Shown one piece after another: positions 52,987-60,856 of a stretch of DNA of 64,000 bases. Made by a program: the position numbers and the translations under genes. This DNA comes from Bacillota bacterium. Its GTDB lineage: Bacteria > Bacillota > UBA4882 > UBA8346. The stretch spans positions 1-64,000 of the forward strand of contig JAEZCE010000054.1 of NCBI GenBank assembly GCA_023429995.1. The letters run 5' to 3'. The first letter of the stretch is position 1. Every line of letters starts with the position of its first letter. The notes under the pieces are model-generated. The model searched no databases and was not told the origin of the DNA. It was given only the letters and a program-made list of their open reading frames with translations.

Positions 52987-54204
52987 ATGCACTGTGTACA
53001 AGAAGTTACATCCCAAATATTTTGGGTGGGCGGCAGTGACCGGAGGCTGGAAAGATTTGAGAACATGTTTCCCTTACCGAATGGAGTCGCATATAATTCC
53101 TATTTAATCCTGGATCAAAAAACCGCGCTCATGGACACGGTGGATAGCGCCATCAGCGCGGTGTTCCTGGAAAATATAACCCATGTGCTCAATGGACGCC
53201 CGCTTGATTATTTAGTGATAAACCACGTGGAACCCGATCATTGCGCCAATATCGAAGAATTGGTCCGGCGGTATCCTGGTGTCAAAATAGTCGGCAATAA
53301 GAAAACCCACCAGTTTATTGAACAGTTTTATCAATGTCCCCTTAAAAACAATTTTTATGCCGTTGAGGAAGGCGATGAGCTGAATTTAGGCCGTCATACC
53401 CTGAAATTTTTCTTCGCGCCCATGGTTCATTGGCCGGAAGTCATGCTCAGCTACGAGCAATCAGAAAAAATTCTCTTTTCCGCGGATGCTTTTGGAACTT
53501 TTGGCGCCATAAGCGGAAATTTATTCAGTGATCAAAGCGACTTCGAAAATCTGTACCTGGAGGATGCCCGGCGCTATTACGCCAACATCGTCGGTAAATA
53601 TGGCCTGCAAGTACAAGCCGCTCTGAAAAAATTGAGCGGGGCGGAGATCCGGATGATTTGCCCGTTGCATGGACCGGTATGGCGTTCCAATTTATCCTAT
53701 ATCCTGGACAAGTATGATCATTGGAGCAAATACCTTCCGGAAAAAAGCGGAGTGGTGCTGGCATACGGATCGATGTACGGTAACACCGCCAATGTGATGA
53801 ACCTGCTGGCAACCAAGTTGTCACAAAAAGGGGTTTCGGACATCCGGATGTACGATGTGTCGAAAACGCATCCGTCGTATATTATTGCCGACGCTTGGAA
53901 ATACAGCCATCTGGTGTTCGGCTCCCCCACGTATAATATGGGCTTATACTTTGTGATGGACGCTTTGCTCCGGGATATGGCCGGACTGCAACTGCAAAAC
54001 CGTAAAGTAGCCCTAATCGGCAATTACACCTGGGCTCCTTCCGCGGTGGTTAAGGCAATGCGCGGTTTATTGGAAAGTATGAAAAACATGGAGCTTATCG
54101 GGGAACCTTTGGAAATTAATTCGGCAATGAAACCCGATCAGGAGCCGGCTTTGGATGAATTGGCCGAGGCTATAGCGGCCTCAATCAAGAATTCCAATTC
54201 CTAA
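52987..54204 (+). CDS. Flavodiiron protein (O2/NO reductase)
   Basis: Reduces O2 to water (or NO to N2O) in anaerobes, with electrons from rubredoxin or a flavoprotein. 405 residues: a beta-lactamase-fold diiron domain (1-250) with NHVEPDHCAN (HxExDH), MVHWPEVM, SADAFG and CPLHGPVW ligands, and a flavodoxin domain (255-400) with the FMN loop AYGSMYGNTANVM. All diiron ligands are intact. ATG 52987 follows AAGGAGGG. The hemerythrin gene lies opposite, and both suit oxygen defence. No rubredoxin is fused or adjacent. Confidence 0.94.
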   Translation: MHCVQEVTSQIFWVGGSDRRLERFENMFPLPNGVAYNSYLILDQKTALMDTVDSAISAVFLENITHVLNGRPLDYLVINHVEPDHCANIEELVRRYPGVKIVGNKKTHQFIEQFYQCPLKNNFYAVEEGDELNLGRHTLKFFFAPMVHWPEVMLSYEQSEKILFSADAFGTFGAISGNLFSDQSDFENLYLEDARRYYANIVGKYGLQVQAALKKLSGAEIRMICPLHGPVWRSNLSYILDKYDHWSKYLPEKSGVVLAYGSMYGNTANVMNLLATKLSQKGVSDIRMYDVSKTHPSYIIADAWKYSHLVFGSPTYNMGLYFVMDALLRDMAGLQLQNRKVALIGNYTWAPSAVVKAMRGLLESMKNMELIGEPLEINSAMKPDQEPALDELAEAIAASIKNSNS

Positions 54205-54242
54205 TCCCTGAAATGTGTCGCATACATAGCGGAGCACTTTTG

Positions 54243-54273
54243 AACCGGTAATAATTTTACCGGTTTGTTTTTT
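54243..54273 (+). terminator. Rho-independent terminator of the flavodiiron gene
   Basis: AACCGGTAA (54243-54251) pairs perfectly with TTACCGGTT (54257-54265), 5-base loop, followed by TGTTTTTTA. Confidence 0.8.
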
Positions 54274-54389
54274 AGTAACCTGGGATGAACAATAGGAAAA
54301 TCGCCGGGAAATAGCGAACTTAATCGAATAGAAGTCGCGTTCGCTCCAATGGCGTGATAGAAAAATCCCCTGCCGGAGGAAATCTAAAA

Positions 54390-54827
54390 ATGGTTCAATC
54401 GATTATCCACATCGCTTTGGTTGTGAAAGATTACGACGAGGCCATCGAGTTTTATACGAGGAAACTTAATTTCACATTAATTGAGGATACCTACCAGCCC
54501 GAGCAGGACAAACGGTGGGTGGTGGTTTCGCCCCCTGGATCGGTAGGCGCAACGATATTGCTCGCCAGGGCGTCCAAGCCTGAACAGGAACAGTTTATTG
54601 GCAACCAGACGGGCGGGAGGGTTTTTCTCTTTCTGAATACGGATGATTTCTGGAGAGATTATCACGAGATGAGCGCCAAGGGAATAGAGTTTGTCAGGGA
54701 GCCTAAAGAACAAGCTTATGGTATAGTGGCGGTATTTAAGGACTTGTACGGTAATCTATGGGACTTGGTCCAGCTGAAGGCCGATCACCCACTGATGAAA
54801 CGGATGAAATATTCCCCCCAAATCTAA
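54390..54827 (+). CDS. VOC/glyoxalase-family protein
   Basis: 145-residue vicinal oxygen chelate protein with two babab modules. Opens IIHIALVVKDYDEAIEFYTR; the second half has FVREPKEQAYGIVAVFKDLYGNLWDL. His near the N-terminus and Glu near the module ends could bind a metal. Members include glyoxalases, dioxygenases, fosfomycin-type resistance and antibiotic-binding proteins; the sequence does not choose. GGAGG before ATG 54390 decides the start over 54354. Confidence 0.8.
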   Translation: MVQSIIHIALVVKDYDEAIEFYTRKLNFTLIEDTYQPEQDKRWVVVSPPGSVGATILLARASKPEQEQFIGNQTGGRVFLFLNTDDFWRDYHEMSAKGIEFVREPKEQAYGIVAVFKDLYGNLWDLVQLKADHPLMKRMKYSPQI

Positions 54828-54994
54828 GGGCGGGCGCTTGAAAAAAATAAATTAAGGCTTACGGAACCAATTGGTAATCTACAGGATTCATTCACATTCT
54901 GTCCATAAAATCTCCATAAATTAATTGTAATATTAGAATATATAAATTAAACAACGGATTATCGATATCATTCAATTGATCAGGGGGCGGAAAA

Positions 54995-56311
54995 TTGAAA
55001 AAGTCAGCGATTTATTTAAGGGAAGGCATGAAGTGGCTTGTTGTGGTTTTGGTTTTAGGATTATCACTGCTGCATATTTACGGAAATAAAGCAGTTTGGG
55101 CTCCGCTTGACGCCTATTGTCCGTTTGGCGGTTTGGAATCGTTTTGGAAATGGATCACCCAGGGCAGGTTTCTTGATAAAACACAGCCTTCGAATTTTGC
55201 ATTGGGTGCTGCGTTATTGGTTACAAGCCTTCTATTCGGCGGATTATTTTGCGGCTGGATTTGTCCTCTGGGAACAATTCAGGATGGCCTTCACCGTCTT
55301 GGGAGATTCCTAACGTTGCCTCAGCTTAAAATAGCGCCTAAAGCTGATAAATTGTTGCGCTGGTTGCGTCTCCCGGTATTTTTGCTAATTTTATTGCAGA
55401 GTTTCACATTGGCCAGGCTTTGGTTCGCCGATTATGATCCTTTCCGGATTATCTTTGGCTTGCATTGGATTTCAGAGCCTTCCAGTATTGTTTTTTGGGG
55501 GTGGATGATCGGTGGGGGTTTTCTGGCGCTTTCCCTGGTAATCCACAGATTCTGGTGCCGATATTTATGCCCGCTTGGCTTGGTAATTCAGAGTTTGGGT
55601 ATGATCAGTTGGTTCCGGATCCGTTGGAAAAAGTCCCAATGCCTGGGTTGCGATTTGTGTAGCCGGAAATGTCCCTTGGGTCTTTCGGTTCAAAATCCGA
55701 AATTAAATTCCACCGCATGTAATCGATGCTTGAATTGCATCACCAGTTGTCCAAGTCCAAAAGCTTTGGAATACCGGGCTCCGTTTGGATCGGGAGCAGG
55801 CGTTGCCGTCATGGGGGTATTATTTTTTGCAGTGATTCTGGTTGGCGCGCAACTTATCGGTTGGTGGTCCCCCAAGATTACCACCCATCCGGAAGATATT
55901 AAAGGTTGGATGACATTGGGGAGAATTGCAGAAACCTATCATATCCCTATTTCCAAAATGAAAAAAGAGCTTGGATTGCCGATAAATGCCAAGGCGGATA
56001 CCGAATTGCGGTCATTTGAAAAAGCGGTTCCCGGTTTTGAAGTGGACCTTATCCGAAAATATGTCGCAACAAAGATGGGGACCCCACAAATACCTCAGGC
56101 GAGTGCGGTAAGAGATCCGGAAGAAATACGGGGTACGATGACTTTGGCTGAAGTAAGCGAGAGTTGGGAAATGCCTCTTTCAACCCTGCTTGAGAAATTA
56201 GGGCTGCCCCAAGATGTGGATGCCCGGGCGCCTATACGTAATTTGGAGAGTTTTGGGATTAACGGTTTGAAAGTAAAGGAAGCTGTAAAGGCGATTCTAG
56301 ATAATAAGTGA
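54995..56311 (+). CDS. NapH/CcoG-like membrane 4Fe-4S protein with C-terminal repeats
   Basis: 438-residue integral membrane electron-transfer protein. About five hydrophobic segments, with the quinol-oxidase-like pairs GLFCGWICPLGTIQD and RFWCRYLCPLGLV, then two cluster motifs CLGCDLCSRKCP and CNRCLNCITSCP (residues about 213-250) in a cytoplasmic loop. After the last membrane segment two similar repeats follow (GWMTLGRIAETYHIPISKM..., GTMTLAEVSESWEMPLSTL...), about 60 residues each and of unknown role. It stands 180 bases upstream of the regulator of the mercury-methylation block, so a link to electron supply is possible but unproven. Confidence 0.8.
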   Translation: MKKSAIYLREGMKWLVVVLVLGLSLLHIYGNKAVWAPLDAYCPFGGLESFWKWITQGRFLDKTQPSNFALGAALLVTSLLFGGLFCGWICPLGTIQDGLHRLGRFLTLPQLKIAPKADKLLRWLRLPVFLLILLQSFTLARLWFADYDPFRIIFGLHWISEPSSIVFWGWMIGGGFLALSLVIHRFWCRYLCPLGLVIQSLGMISWFRIRWKKSQCLGCDLCSRKCPLGLSVQNPKLNSTACNRCLNCITSCPSPKALEYRAPFGSGAGVAVMGVLFFAVILVGAQLIGWWSPKITTHPEDIKGWMTLGRIAETYHIPISKMKKELGLPINAKADTELRSFEKAVPGFEVDLIRKYVATKMGTPQIPQASAVRDPEEIRGTMTLAEVSESWEMPLSTLLEKLGLPQDVDARAPIRNLESFGINGLKVKEAVKAILDNK

Positions 56312-56439
56312 AGCAGTTAATACTCTATCTACCTAGAAAATATGTCAAAAATTAATATTTTTACCACGAAGAGCACGAAGGCCACGAAGAAAAAAGGGGG
56401 AAACTTTAGTCTCCTTAGAAATTCTCTGTTAGAGATCGA

Positions 56440-56476
56440 AAAACAGTTGCATATTGCAACTGTTTTGTGTTACAAT
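56440..56476. promoter_or_regulatory. MarR operator palindrome overlapping a promoter
   Basis: AAAACAGTTGCA (56440-56451) and TGCAACTGTTTT (56455-56466) are perfect 12-base arms around a 3-base centre. The left arm holds a possible -35 (TTGCAT, 56447-56452), with TACAAT (56471-56476) as -10 after 18 bases. Binding here would block transcription of the MarR gene and whatever follows it, including hgcAB. A few tandem CACGAAG units (56364-56390) lie upstream without a gene. Confidence 0.75.
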
Positions 56477-56493
56477 AATTGAGAGGTGAGTGC

Positions 56494-56946
56494 ATGGTTC
56501 GGAAAAATGATGCCGATGTGTTGCGGGAAATTGTCCGGTTGCTCGAAAGAAAATTGGGCGTGCTTGACGATCTTGAATCATCTTGCTGTGGGGTAACTTT
56601 TACCCAATGTCATGCTATGGTGGAAATCGGCAGAGCAGAACAGATTTCTTTAAATGATTTGGCGGATCTATTGGGTTTGGATAAAAGCACCATGAGCCGC
56701 ACGATAAACAATCTGGTTCAAAACGATCTGGTTACCCGAGAACTCGATCCAAAGGATCGGCGGTATATAACCATCCAATTGACTGCAAAAGGAAGGCGGT
56801 CTTTTGAGGAGATCGAAACGGGGATGGGCGAATATTTCGCACAGATATATCAAGCCCTTCCGGAAAACAAAAGGGACCAGGTCATTGAGAGCCTGCATTT
56901 ATTGGTTCAGGCCATATCGGAAAACGAGTGCTGTAAGAAATGTTGA
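56494..56946 (+). CDS. MarR-family regulator with cysteine clusters
   Basis: 150-residue winged-helix repressor. DNA-binding segment ISLNDLADLLGLDKSTMSRTINNL, wing DPKDRRYITIQLT. Unusual for MarR proteins it has Cys-Cys near residue 29 (LESSCCGVTFTQCH, third Cys nearby) and a C-terminal ECCKKC. Such thiols can sense metals, metalloids or oxidants. The frame opens at 56479, but GAGGTGA before ATG 56494 fixes the start. It is encoded directly upstream of hgcA, behind its own palindromic operator, so it is the obvious candidate regulator of the methylation genes. Confidence 0.88.
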   Translation: MVRKNDADVLREIVRLLERKLGVLDDLESSCCGVTFTQCHAMVEIGRAEQISLNDLADLLGLDKSTMSRTINNLVQNDLVTRELDPKDRRYITIQLTAKGRRSFEEIETGMGEYFAQIYQALPENKRDQVIESLHLLVQAISENECCKKC

Positions 56947-56965
56947 CTGTGCCCTTATTTTACGC

Positions 56966-56992
56966 CTGGGGGTTAAATCCATTTGACCCCAG
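56966..56992 (+). promoter_or_regulatory. Strong hairpin between marR and hgcA
   Basis: CTGGGGG-TTAAAT (56966-56978) and ATTTGA-CCCCAG (56981-56992) are complementary with one bulged G and a G-U pair. No T-run follows, so it is not a standard terminator. It may attenuate or stabilise the mRNA entering hgcA. Confidence 0.45.
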
Positions 56993-57045
56993 TACAGGGG
57001 TGACTCCTGCTGATAGAAAAGAAATTTGCAAAGGGGAGCGAAAAA

Positions 57046-58182
57046 ATGGCGGATATTAAAAAAGTTCAATCAAAACCGTCTTGTTGCAGCGTTGAAAAAG
57101 GGGATGACATTGGAGAATGTAGCTGTACCCAATCGCCTTCGGGGGAACCGATAACGGATTCATGGATTGTCGGCCAAATCTTTACTTCCATTGGCCCCAT
57201 TCCGCAAATCAAGACTAGTTTATCATGGACCGACAGGATTGGAAGCTGGAAATCCCGATGGGATATTGGGAGAATGGATTATAAGGTTGCCCCTGGGTTA
57301 TATGGGGTTGGCAGGCCGGATAAAACTTCACCGGTTTTGGTTTCCGCCAATTATAAGATGAGTTTTGACCGTTTGCGGCAGGAATTGGAAGGCCTTAATC
57401 TTTGGATTCTGGTCATCGATACCAAAGGCATTAATGTGTGGTGCGCAGCCGGAAAAGGGACCTTCGGGACCCGGGAGTTAATCAACAGGATTGCCCAGGT
57501 AAGGCTGGGGGAAATCGTAACCCACCGTCAAGTCATCGTACCCCAGCTTGGAGCGCCGGGAATTTGCGCCCATGAAGTCCATAAAACAGCCGGTTTTCGG
57601 GTCTTTTACGGACCGGTTCGGGCATCTGATATTCCGGAATATTTGAGTTCCGGGATGAAAGCCACGGTTCAAATGAGGGAGGTTCATTTTGGACTGATGG
57701 AACGCTTGGTTTTGACACCCATCGAACTTGTGGGATCCTTCAAACCGGCAGCGGTTATCTTGGGGTTGCTGGCCTTCATCAACATAATTTTTCACGGTTC
57801 CCTGTCGGTTTATCAATTTTTAGGCCGAACCATGCTGGATTTCTTGCCTTTTGCGGGGGTTGTTTTCACCGGTGCAGTTTTTGTTCCTTTGTTGTTGCCG
57901 GTCATTCCCGGTCGTGCCCTTGCAGTAAAAGGATGGTTGCTTGGGCTTGTTTGGGCCGGGATTTATCTGAAGTTCATGGCTCCCGCAGGCAATGGGTTCC
58001 ATATTGCCACGTACCTTTTGCTCTTACCCCCGTTGGTTTCTTTCTTGGCGATGAATTTCACGGGGTCAACGACTTATACTTCCCTCTCCGGTGTGGTCAA
58101 AGAAATGAAAATCGCCATACCGGCCCAAATCATTTCGGCTGGATTGGGAGTTATGTGCATGGTCGGGGGGTTGTTTGTTTAA
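57046..58182 (+). CDS. hgcA: Mercury-methylating corrinoid protein HgcA
   Basis: Methylates Hg(II) using a corrinoid cofactor. The cap-helix signature NVWCAAGKGTFGT is exact, with Cys133 the expected lower cobalt ligand. N-terminal cytoplasmic corrinoid domain shares CdhD/CFeSP features (SDRIGSW-like WTDRIGSWKSRW, YGVGRP, SANYKMSFDRLR). The C-terminal part (about 225-378) has five hydrophobic segments, as in known HgcA. 378 residues exceeds the usual roughly 340 because of an N-terminal extension with two Cys pairs (SCC, ECSC). AAAGGGGAG before ATG 57046. It ends 47 bases before hgcB. Other members of the CFeSP family lack the NVWC motif and the membrane part, so confidence is high. Confidence 0.96.
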   Translation: MADIKKVQSKPSCCSVEKGDDIGECSCTQSPSGEPITDSWIVGQIFTSIGPIPQIKTSLSWTDRIGSWKSRWDIGRMDYKVAPGLYGVGRPDKTSPVLVSANYKMSFDRLRQELEGLNLWILVIDTKGINVWCAAGKGTFGTRELINRIAQVRLGEIVTHRQVIVPQLGAPGICAHEVHKTAGFRVFYGPVRASDIPEYLSSGMKATVQMREVHFGLMERLVLTPIELVGSFKPAAVILGLLAFINIIFHGSLSVYQFLGRTMLDFLPFAGVVFTGAVFVPLLLPVIPGRALAVKGWLLGLVWAGIYLKFMAPAGNGFHIATYLLLLPPLVSFLAMNFTGSTTYTSLSGVVKEMKIAIPAQIISAGLGVMCMVGGLFV

Positions 58183-58228
58183 GTATCGATTCCAAAGTAA
58201 GAGTCTATTTGATGAAAGGGGGATAAAC

Positions 58229-58531
58229 ATGAAACAACAGTATTTGAAGAATGTAAGTACTTTGGAGCTGGATGGAGAGAAATGCATCGGCTGCGGAATG
58301 TGCCGGGAAGTCTGCCCGCACCAAGTTTTTAAAATAGAGGCTGGAAAGGCTAGGATTCAAAATAGAGATGACTGTATGGAGTGTGGAGCCTGTGCCCGTA
58401 ATTGCCCGGCGGAGGCCATCACAGTGAGGGCGGGAGTCGGATGTGCTTATGCCATTGTAATGGGCAAGTTACGGGGAACGGCCCCTTCGTGCGGGGAATC
58501 TGATGATAGTCACTCACCTTGTTGTGGGTAG
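58229..58531 (+). CDS. hgcB: Ferredoxin HgcB of mercury methylation
   Basis: Dicluster ferredoxin that reduces the HgcA corrinoid and may hand Hg(II) to it. 100 residues: cluster motifs CIGCGMCREVCP (Cys19-29) and CMECGACARNCP (Cys49-59), the lone Cys72 in GVGCAYA, another Cys88, and the C-terminal pair Cys98-Cys99 in SPCCG. VCPHQVF and AITVRAGVGCA match the family. The frame opens at 58175 inside hgcA, but AAAGGGGG before ATG 58229 decides the start. Adjacent to hgcA as in all known methylators. Confidence 0.95.
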   Translation: MKQQYLKNVSTLELDGEKCIGCGMCREVCPHQVFKIEAGKARIQNRDDCMECGACARNCPAEAITVRAGVGCAYAIVMGKLRGTAPSCGESDDSHSPCCG

Positions 58532-58640
58532 TTTGGATTAGAAGGGATAACAAATGTTAGTTATAGATGCGCCCGCCGTTATGAAGCGGAGCGTTTATCC
58601 GGCAGGTTCAATGAAAGAATTAAGCGAAAGGTGATAAAAA

Positions 58641-60017
58641 ATGAGTAACATCGTCATCATCGGCGGGAGCGATGCCGGTATCAGCGCTGCTCTAAGAATC
58701 AGGGAACTGAATCCGGAAATCATCCCCACCATGATTGTCGCGGATAGCTTCCCGAACTTTAGTATTTGCGGATTGCCCTATTATATCAGCCAAGAAGTAA
58801 CCCGCTGGGAGAATCTGGCCCACCGAACCAGGGAAGATATTGAGGACGCCGGAATTAATTTATTGCTTGAACATACGGCTAAAATAATTAATCCCGGAAA
58901 AAAGCAGCTACAAATCGTTGATAAAGCAGGTGCCGTTAAAACCCTGGATTATGATAAACTGATCATCGGAACCGGTGCGGTATCTTGGAAACCGGAAATA
59001 CCGGGAATCGATCATCCCGGAGTTTTCTTTTTGCGCTGGATGCAGGATTGTTTTCAGATTGATGAATTTTTGAATACATACCATCTAGAAACTGCGCAAG
59101 CGCCGTTTACGGCGCTAATTATTGGAGCCGGATATATCGGCATGGAAATGGCCGAGGCTTTAACGAAACGGGGATTAGCAGTCCATGTGGTTGAGTTTGC
59201 CGAATCGGTCATGCCATCCGTTGATGTTGATTTTGGACAAAAAATCCGGGAGAACCTTACCCGGAACGGAATCACGGTTAACAATAAGATAGCGATTGAA
59301 TCCATTGAGAAAATCGGCCCCAAACTTATTGTCAAAGGAACGAATGATTATGAAATAGCCACCGATATGGTGTTGGTAGCAGTCGGAAGTGTGCCCAATA
59401 CGGAACTTGGAAGATCGATTGGGATTGATACCGGAATCAAGGGCGCATTGAAAGTCAACTTAAAGATGGAAACCAATATAGCGGATGTTTATGCGGCAGG
59501 CGACTGTGTGGAAACCTGGCATCGAATCTTAAAAAGTTATACGTATCTTCCACTGGGAACGATTGCTCATAAGCAAGGTAGAATTGCCGGGGAAAATGCG
59601 GTGGGGGGCCATAAGGAATTTGCCGGGACATTGGGCACCCAATCCGTAAAGATATTGGATAAAGTGGTGGCCCGCACCGGCTTCAATGAGGCTGAAGCAA
59701 CCAAGGCTGGATTTCAGCCTGTGAGCGCCGATTTAGAAACCTGGGATCATAAAGTATATTACCCTCCGGCGGAAAAATTGTTTATTCGGGTAACCGCAGA
59801 TAAAGAAAGCAGAAGAATTTTGGGCGCGCAAATGATGGGGTCGTACAAGACGGAAGTATCGAAACGGATCGATATCTTTGCTGCCGCCATCTATCACCAT
59901 ATGATAATCGATGAATTTTCCGACTATGACTTAAGTTATACACCACCTTTAAGCAGCCCGTGGGATCCGATTCAGATGGCTGTGCAGAAATTGGGATTGA
60001 AAATTAAAAATCAGTGA
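58641..60017 (+). CDS. CoA-disulfide reductase/NADH oxidase-like flavoprotein
   Basis: 458-residue pyridine nucleotide-disulfide oxidoreductase. FAD motif IVIIGGSDAGISAAL; the single redox cysteine Cys43 in NFSICGLPYYI as in CoA-disulfide reductase and Nox; NAD motif IIGAGYIGMEMAEAL near residue 155; FAD-ribityl DVYAAGDCVETWH; C-terminal dimerisation domain ending TPPLSSPWDP. It keeps low-molecular-weight thiols or persulfides reduced, or reduces O2. Lying between hgcAB and arsR, it could supply thiols for mercury or arsenic handling. This linkage is inference. Confidence 0.87.
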   Translation: MSNIVIIGGSDAGISAALRIRELNPEIIPTMIVADSFPNFSICGLPYYISQEVTRWENLAHRTREDIEDAGINLLLEHTAKIINPGKKQLQIVDKAGAVKTLDYDKLIIGTGAVSWKPEIPGIDHPGVFFLRWMQDCFQIDEFLNTYHLETAQAPFTALIIGAGYIGMEMAEALTKRGLAVHVVEFAESVMPSVDVDFGQKIRENLTRNGITVNNKIAIESIEKIGPKLIVKGTNDYEIATDMVLVAVGSVPNTELGRSIGIDTGIKGALKVNLKMETNIADVYAAGDCVETWHRILKSYTYLPLGTIAHKQGRIAGENAVGGHKEFAGTLGTQSVKILDKVVARTGFNEAEATKAGFQPVSADLETWDHKVYYPPAEKLFIRVTADKESRRILGAQMMGSYKTEVSKRIDIFAAAIYHHMIIDEFSDYDLSYTPPLSSPWDPIQMAVQKLGLKIKNQ

Positions 60018-60030
60018 CAGCAAAAATCAT

Positions 60031-60080
60031 TTTTTAGAGTTGAACAAATGTATTATAATGTACATATAAATATGGGTACA
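60031..60080 (+). promoter_or_regulatory. ars promoter with inverted-repeat operator
   Basis: TTTTTA (60031-60036), 17 bases, TATAAT (60054-60059). It is followed at once by two ATGTACAT-like half-sites (ATGTACAT at 60059-60066, GGTACATA near 60075), separated by an AT-rich spacer, where ArsR would be expected to bind. This gives the ars genes a separate promoter from hgcAB. Confidence 0.55.
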
Positions 60081-60134
60081 TAATCATATCCAAAACATAT
60101 AAATAATTCATGAAATGTTTAAGGGTGAATGGAC

Positions 60135-60554
60135 ATGACAAAGCTTGTCGAAACAGCGGAAGCTATCTTTGATCCCTACCGGCTTCAGATCATTAAGTTA
60201 TTGCAAATCCGCGAAATGTGTGTCTGCGAATTGGCGGCGGTATTAAATTTGAGTTCACCCCGGATTTCGCAACACCTCGCCGTTTTGAAAAGGACTAAAA
60301 TCGTCAAGGAACGGCGGGAAGGGAAGTGGATTTATTACTCGCTCATTCCGAAGACAATGGATGATTTTAACAAGTCCTGGAGTCAATTTTTGGATAGCCC
60401 GCTGGATGGGCTGCCAGCGATGAAGACTCTATTCATACGGCTCCAAAAGACGGATTTGGCTGGCGTCAGGGAACAATGCAAGTCCACTGGTGTTACCAAG
60501 AAGGTCTCTCCTATCAACAAAAAAAAGAAAGAAGGAAATGGGAATGGAAATTAA
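60135..60554 (+). CDS. arsR: ArsR-family metalloregulator
   Basis: Small winged-helix repressor released by As(III)/Sb(III). 139 residues; the recognition helix and the metal-site motif REMCVCELAAVL put two Cys (29 and 31) at the classical As(III) site (ELCVCDL). The following LNLSSPRISQHLAVLKRTKIVKERREGKWIYYSL matches typical ArsR DNA-binding and wing parts (two stretches joined here). ATG 60129 is in frame but overlaps the ribosome site; ATG 60135 is preferred. It overlaps the thioredoxin-like gene by 11 bases. Confidence 0.92.
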   Translation: MTKLVETAEAIFDPYRLQIIKLLQIREMCVCELAAVLNLSSPRISQHLAVLKRTKIVKERREGKWIYYSLIPKTMDDFNKSWSQFLDSPLDGLPAMKTLFIRLQKTDLAGVREQCKSTGVTKKVSPINKKKKEGNGNGN

Positions 60555-60777
60555 GGTTTTAGGGCCGGGGTGCGCCAACTGTCAGAAGCTTGAAAAGCTA
60601 GCCGGGGAGGCTATGAAGGAATTAGGCATTGCGGATCCACTCATTAAAGTTACCGATATGAAAGAAATCCTGGCCCTCGGGGTGATGTCATTACCAGCTC
60701 TGGTTGTTGACGGGCAAGTCAAATTTTCCGGCCGGGTTCCCTCCAAGGATGAGATCAAAAAATATTTGCAAAAATGA
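60544..60777 (+). CDS. Thioredoxin-like small redox protein (MTH895/TM0996 type)
   Basis: 77-residue thioredoxin-fold protein with active site GPGCANCQKL (Cys10 and Cys13) and cis-Pro in VMSLPALVVDG. This minimal redox-active-disulfide family is frequently encoded with ArsR and COG0701 permeases. It overlaps the arsR stop by 11 bases, so it is coupled. ATG 60538 is also in frame; AAGGA spacing favours 60544. It may reduce arsenate or carry a metalloid to the permease. Confidence 0.85.
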   Translation: MEIKVLGPGCANCQKLEKLAGEAMKELGIADPLIKVTDMKEILALGVMSLPALVVDGQVKFSGRVPSKDEIKKYLQK

Positions 60778-60856
60778 AGGGTAAAAACACCGCAAAAAAC
60801 AATATCTCCCGCGGAGGCGCAGAGAAGTGCTAATTCTATGATAAGGTTGGATAAAT

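Noticed and set aside
56364..56392. Short CACGAAG tandem units, considered as a CRISPR or regulatory array
   Set aside because: Only three 9-base units without spacers; a common low-complexity intergenic string.
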